Of a stretch of DNA of 64,000 nt, positions 61,401-64,000 are shown piece after piece; position 1 is the first letter of the stretch, and the number at the start of each line of letters is the position of its first letter. This DNA comes from Muribaculaceae bacterium (GTDB lineage Bacteria; Bacteroidota; Bacteroidia; Bacteroidales; Muribaculaceae): contig JAFYYU010000016.1 of NCBI GenBank assembly GCA_017557425.1, positions 124,001 to 188,000 on the forward strand, given 5' to 3'. The notes below the pieces were generated by a model that made no database searches, was not told the DNA's origin, and saw nothing but the letters and a program-made list of their open reading frames with translations. A program made the position numbers and the translations under genes.

Positions 61401-62844
61401 CATCACAGCTCATGAAACAGTAATCTCCCAGTGTGGTCACACTATTCGGAATAGTTACCGCCGTCAAGCTGGTGCAGTTGTAAAAAGCGGCATAGTCAAT
61501 CGTCGTCACAGTATTGGGGATGGAAACGGCCGTCAGTCCCGTCGACGCACGGAAGGCTGACCGTCCAATGGCTGTCACGGTGTAAGTAGTGCCGTTGCGA
61601 GTCACCGTGGACGGGATGGTGACGTTACCGCTATAGCTGTTGAAGTCAGTGTCCCTGTAAGTGACACTGGCGGTGTTAGGGCCTGTAATGATGTAGTAGA
61701 TGCCGTTAGCCACAAAGTCATAACTCTGGCCGACGATGTTGGAGAATCTATCCCAGATATCAGTATTTTGATAGGCGCTCAACGATGCTGAGGGTACTTT
61801 CAGCGTCGCGTTGCTGTAGGCCTGACTGGGGAAACAGCTGCTGTCGACACATATCGGCGGCGTTGTGGCCTGGCAGGTAATATTTGCCAGTGCTGTACAG
61901 TTCACAAAAGCATTTTGGGCAATCCACGTGACACTGGATGGGATGGTGATTTCGGGCAAACTATAACATCCGCCAAAGGTGCAGAAATTGATGTATTCAA
62001 CACCCTCGGGGATGTTGATACTCGTCAAATAAGTGCAGTCGTAGAAAGCATAACTTCCAATTGCGTTGACAGTGGCAGGAAGACTCAAACTAGATAAATA
62101 ATGGCCATAATAGAATGCGTCCTCATCCACTGCTGTTACTGTATAGGATGCGCGGTTATGGGTGACCGTCTGCGGGATGACGATGTCGCCGCTGTAATCC
62201 TCAATGTAGTGGTAGGCATGGGTGACTCTAGCCTTGTTGCCGCCCAAGTCGTCATAGAAGATGGCGTCCTCGACAAAGTCACAGTCCATCTCCACAATGT
62301 GATCGAATTCGCCCCAGCAGTCGGAACTGGACTGATAAGCAGTCTTGCAGCCCTGAGGTACAATCAGTGTCGCATTCTCATATGTCGATTGGCTGAAGTT
62401 GTTAGTAGACCATGGTCTGGCGCTGGAATTCAGGCAGATGACAGATTTCAAAAAGGTACAGCCTTCAAACACATTGTTATAGATGGTGTATACCGAGGCG
62501 GGAATGGTGATATTGGTCAGAATCGAACAGTTCTTGAACGCATAGTTTGATATGTATTGAACTGAGTTGGGAATGACCACACGCCTCAAATTGGAGCAAT
62601 CTTGGAATGCCGATGGGCCGATAGTACTTACATTGTAGGTCGTGCCGTTGTAGGTCACTGTTGCGGGAATGTTCACAGTGCCGCTGTAACTGTTGTAATT
62701 GGTGTTTTTGTAAGTTACATGAGCATTGGAGCCGCTGATAGTGTAGTAGATGCCGTCTTTCTCAAAGTCGTAGGCACCCGTTTGCAGGGCTGTCATGAAG
62801 CTCATGACCATGAGCAGCATTTTCAATAGTAGTTGTCTTTTCAT
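58405..62844 (-). CDS. Giant BspA-type LRR protein with dockerin pair and SusF-like C-terminal domain
   Basis: 1479 residues with signal peptide (MKRQLLLKMLLMVMSFMTAL). Residues about 25-1180 are BspA/LRR_5 repeats of roughly 23 residues, such as LTAVTIPNSVTTLGDYCFMS and LHSVTLPEGLTTISSSAFAY, interrupted by YY-type spacer sheets. Two dockerin-like Ca2+ loops follow (RGDVNKDNAVNIADVTALID and DVNQDGAVNIADVTALID). The last 200 or so residues (MWYLIGDRVGSSPWENQGEG, FAADGAWNDNWGVIAFPYGR, GTYDVYFNDITGDFSF) look like the SusE/SusF starch-binding domain. There is no T9SS-type tail. It stands alone between terminator and promoter. Confidence 0.85.
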   Translation of the reverse strand: MKRQLLLKMLLMVMSFMTALQTGAYDFEKDGIYYTISGSNAHVTYKNTNYNSYSGTVNIPATVTYNGTTYNVSTIGPSAFQDCSNLRRVVIPNSVQYISNYAFKNCSILTNITIPASVYTIYNNVFEGCTFLKSVICLNSSARPWSTNNFSQSTYENATLIVPQGCKTAYQSSSDCWGEFDHIVEMDCDFVEDAIFYDDLGGNKARVTHAYHYIEDYSGDIVIPQTVTHNRASYTVTAVDEDAFYYGHYLSSLSLPATVNAIGSYAFYDCTYLTSINIPEGVEYINFCTFGGCYSLPEITIPSSVTWIAQNAFVNCTALANITCQATTPPICVDSSCFPSQAYSNATLKVPSASLSAYQNTDIWDRFSNIVGQSYDFVANGIYYIITGPNTASVTYRDTDFNSYSGNVTIPSTVTRNGTTYTVTAIGRSAFRASTGLTAVSIPNTVTTIDYAAFYNCTSLTAVTIPNSVTTLGDYCFMSCDALQTVTIGSGVTCIPRQCFLRCEALTQVTIPSTVKEISYYAFDGCYSLTSVTIQNGVETIRYGAFADCPELPTFTIPASVTTIEETILSSCTSLSSINVNSANTHYRSQNGVLFTAAMDSLIAFPNMSTTAYQIPEGVKVIGAEAFMFCNNLHSVTLPEGLTTISSSAFAYCENLTAFDIPASVSMIGNAALGECTSLASINVAEGNQHYMTDYGVLYTIDGKIIIQYPCARPDKHYSILNTCDSVGYLSFAQASQLKSVYVPAGIKTLEQHTFQGSAIERVVIDEGLKTIAMNAFASCSHLKSIYLPSTLTEIGNLAFQMNLEMEEITFAGSTPPTIGNNAFYGVGYDTENLTLYVPAGAGSNYSSHNWQSNYFEFSVAEISPVASGTEFTVDSLNYVTTDASLNAKVSGVTSKNIVDPGIPPKVAYQGNLCTVTTLADHALANCTKMVRAEVPFTVSLIDSYAFYSSTNIETLRMHEGVQRIGSFSMSHINKIETLTIPASVDSISGTFVNYSGKLREILVNPGNTKYRSNDGVLFSKDRKLLVAFPGGKGSSYTIPHGTVNIGSSSLRGTSLLQEVEMPTSLRVIEGSAFFECTSLESIDVPNGVTTIGNNAFSHCSSVISADLPKTLTELGYNAFYNVPDLTNLVVRATTPPTCKTYINPRTHEVSEPFINDHYTNVNLIVPPGCAQAYREASIWKKFQNITETGFPEEFTRGDVNKDNAVNIADVTALIDYLLGGDASTISLGAADVNQDGAVNIADVTALIDYLLSGSWPGDAAIDMWYLIGDRVGSSPWENQGEGSIGRGLIPLYPVGEFGNDGLGQLSYTGFFGAEDAVMLLHHPGSNDDCWGRKPNGTFGRGGEEITGIAPGNDGYYTLIANTKNSRFYFIPYSATTPVMFNTINIVGSHSGWLVTDPAWDMTRLNPGKENHNWIFRDFTVASDGELKFAADGAWNDNWGVIAFPYGRGERNGANIPVKAGTYDVYFNDITGDFSFIKK

Positions 62845-62891
62845 AATAGTGAATATTTTGGTGAATAATTAGTTGCGGATTTTTCGTTTCG

Positions 62892-62899
62892 CAAATATA
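62892..62899 (-). promoter_or_regulatory. -7 promoter box (TATATTTG) for the giant LRR gene
   Basis: Minus-strand TATATTTG lies 47 bp before the ATG at 62844. Confidence 0.6.
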
Positions 62900-62971
62900 A
62901 TATCGATTCTTGAATAGAATGTAATAGTTAGGGTTAAATATCGAACATTTTTAAAAAAAGACGGCAATATT

Positions 62972-63001
62972 TTTGATATTTAATTTTTTTTACTAATTTT
63001 G
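62972..63001 (+). promoter_or_regulatory. Promoter of DUF4492-cydA (-33 TTTG, -7 TAATTTTG)
   Basis: TTTG at 62972-62975 and TAATTTTG at 62994-63001, separated by 18 bp, match the consensus. The leader would be about 25 nt. Confidence 0.65.
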
Positions 63002-63029
63002 TCATTTGTTTAACATTGACCTTCATATC

Positions 63030-63263
63030 ATGAGTGACAATCAAGAAAACAGACAAGGCTTCTGGTCGCGCGTGTTCCATCTGTATTACGATGGATTCCG
63101 CAGCATGACCCTTGGCAAGACGCTGTGGCTCATCATTGCCATCAAGCTGTTTATCTTCTTTGTCATCATCAAGATGATATTCTTTCCTAATTTCTTGAGT
63201 ACCAAGTGCGATAGCGAGGAAGAAAAGACCGAGTACGTTCGCCATCAGCTTGTGGACCGATAA
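63030..63263 (+). CDS. DUF4492 small membrane protein upstream of cydA
   Basis: 77 residues from ATG 63030. An earlier in-frame ATG at 63006 would start close to the promoter. The core FWSRVFHLYYDGFRSMTLGK followed by one membrane helix (LWLIIAIKLFIFFVIIKMIF) matches DUF4492, which is commonly found just before cydAB in Bacteroidota. It likely assists cytochrome bd in some way. Evidence for the role is positional. Confidence 0.85.
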   Translation: MSDNQENRQGFWSRVFHLYYDGFRSMTLGKTLWLIIAIKLFIFFVIIKMIFFPNFLSTKCDSEEEKTEYVRHQLVDR

Positions 63264-63303
63264 CAATAGAGACCAATAACCATCACTAATAAATTACATC
63301 AAA

Positions 63304-64000
63304 ATGGAAGAATTAATCAATGTTGTTGACTGGTCGCGGGCGCAATTCGCACTCACGGCCATCTACCATTGGCTGTTCGTGCCGTTGACGCTGGGCTTGG
63401 GCGTCATCGTCGCCATCATGGAGACGATCTACCTTAAGACCAAGAGCGAGAAATGGCTTGCGACAACCAAGTTCTGGATGACCATCTTCGGGGTTAATTT
63501 TGCCATTGGCGTTGCCACTGGCCTTATTCTGGAGTTTGAGTTCGGTACCAACTGGTCCAATTACAGCTGGTTTGTGGGCGACATTTTTGGCGCTCCGCTG
63601 GCGGTAGAAGGCATCCTGGCTTTCTTCATGGAATCAACGTTTATCGCGGTGATGTTCTTCGGTTGGAAGAAAGTGAGCCCTAAGTTCCATCTTGCCGCAA
63701 CGTGGCTGACCGCTATCGGCGCCAGCCTGTCGGCGTTCTGGATTCTCGTGGCTAACGCGTGGATGCAGTTTCCCACGGGCTGCGAGTTCAACCCCGCCAC
63801 TATGCGTAACGAGATGACGAGCTTTGCCGCTGTGGCGCTCTCGCCCATGGCATTGAGCAAGTTTTTCCACACCGTATTGAGTGCCTGGGCGTTAGCAGGT
63901 GTGTTTGTGTGTGGCGTGTGCGGCTGGATGATGTTGAAGAAGCGCAATCTGGACCATTGCTGGCGCAGCCTCAAGGTAGGCGCCTGGGTGGGTGTTATCG
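63304..64000 (+). CDS. cydA: Cytochrome bd ubiquinol oxidase subunit I, 3' truncated by window edge
   Basis: The frame from ATG 63304 (MEELINVVDWSRAQFALTAI) is open to the window end, giving 232 of about 500 residues. The heme-binding His22 lies in ALTAIYHWLFVPLTLG. EGILAFFMESTFIAVMFFGW carries the Glu residues of the proton/heme pathway. NAWMQFPTGCEFNPATMRNE is typical. It is the catalytic subunit of the high-affinity quinol oxidase. It follows DUF4492 by 40 bp. cydB is expected just outside the window. Confidence 0.97.
   Translation, partial: MEELINVVDWSRAQFALTAIYHWLFVPLTLGLGVIVAIMETIYLKTKSEKWLATTKFWMTIFGVNFAIGVATGLILEFEFGTNWSNYSWFVGDIFGAPLAVEGILAFFMESTFIAVMFFGWKKVSPKFHLAATWLTAIGASLSAFWILVANAWMQFPTGCEFNPATMRNEMTSFAAVALSPMALSKFFHTVLSAWALAGVFVCGVCGWMMLKKRNLDHCWRSLKVGAWVGVI

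Overview
The window is a roughly 50% GC chromosome segment from a member of the Bacteroidales, most likely Muribaculaceae or Prevotellaceae. The evidence is a fused MurF-Alr, type IX secretion (T9SS) genes (porX, a porW/sprE homologue, a porE homologue), T9SS-type C-terminal sorting domains, BspA-type leucine-rich repeat proteins, dockerin-like tails, DUF2795 and DUF4492 genes, and many promoters with the Bacteroidota -7 box TAnnTTTG. No phage, plasmid, insertion sequence, rRNA or CRISPR array was seen. One tRNA (Pro, CGG) is present.

Layout. 1-4559 (+): 3' end of a phosphate-selective-type porin, a lamin-tail lipoprotein, two triphosphate-tunnel (CYTH-type) proteins, then a DASS transporter behind a terminator. 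4640-8879 (-): DUF2795, cobalamin adenosyltransferase, a secreted repeat protein, a GntP permease and a LOG-family protein. 8942-16107 (-): birA, tsaE, porX, porW and a small membrane protein. 16525-21601 (+): rimP-nusA-infB-folK. 21615-26754 (-): a Fic protein with a degenerate active site and an unusual four-site operator array, an AraC regulator, tRNA-Pro, and polA. 26935-28533 (+): polyprenyl synthase and rnhB.

28609-42823 (-) is an accessory region of large secreted proteins. A dockerin-tailed protein is followed by two copies of a two-gene unit. In each copy an unrecognised secreted protein (B) lies directly upstream of a T9SS-sorted protein (A). The second copy (A'/B') is larger, carries extra adhesin domains, and is flanked by a perfect 30-bp inverted repeat. 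This duplicated B-A unit is the best candidate for an undescribed system. The rest holds an OPT transporter, a secreted protein, porE, an atypical UDP-glucose dehydrogenase lacking the catalytic Cys, aquaporin, DUF4332, then a six-gene minus-strand operon (GSCFA, murF-alr, LRR protein, tadA, esterase, ansA), a 1479-residue LRR/dockerin/SusF-like protein, and DUF4492-cydA running off the end.

How the parts connect: porX, porW and porE are T9SS regulatory or structural genes, and at least three nearby secreted proteins carry T9SS-like C-termini, so secretion machinery and probable cargo share the window. Promoter calls are motif matches (TAnnTTTG, sometimes with a -33 TTTG) and have not been tested.
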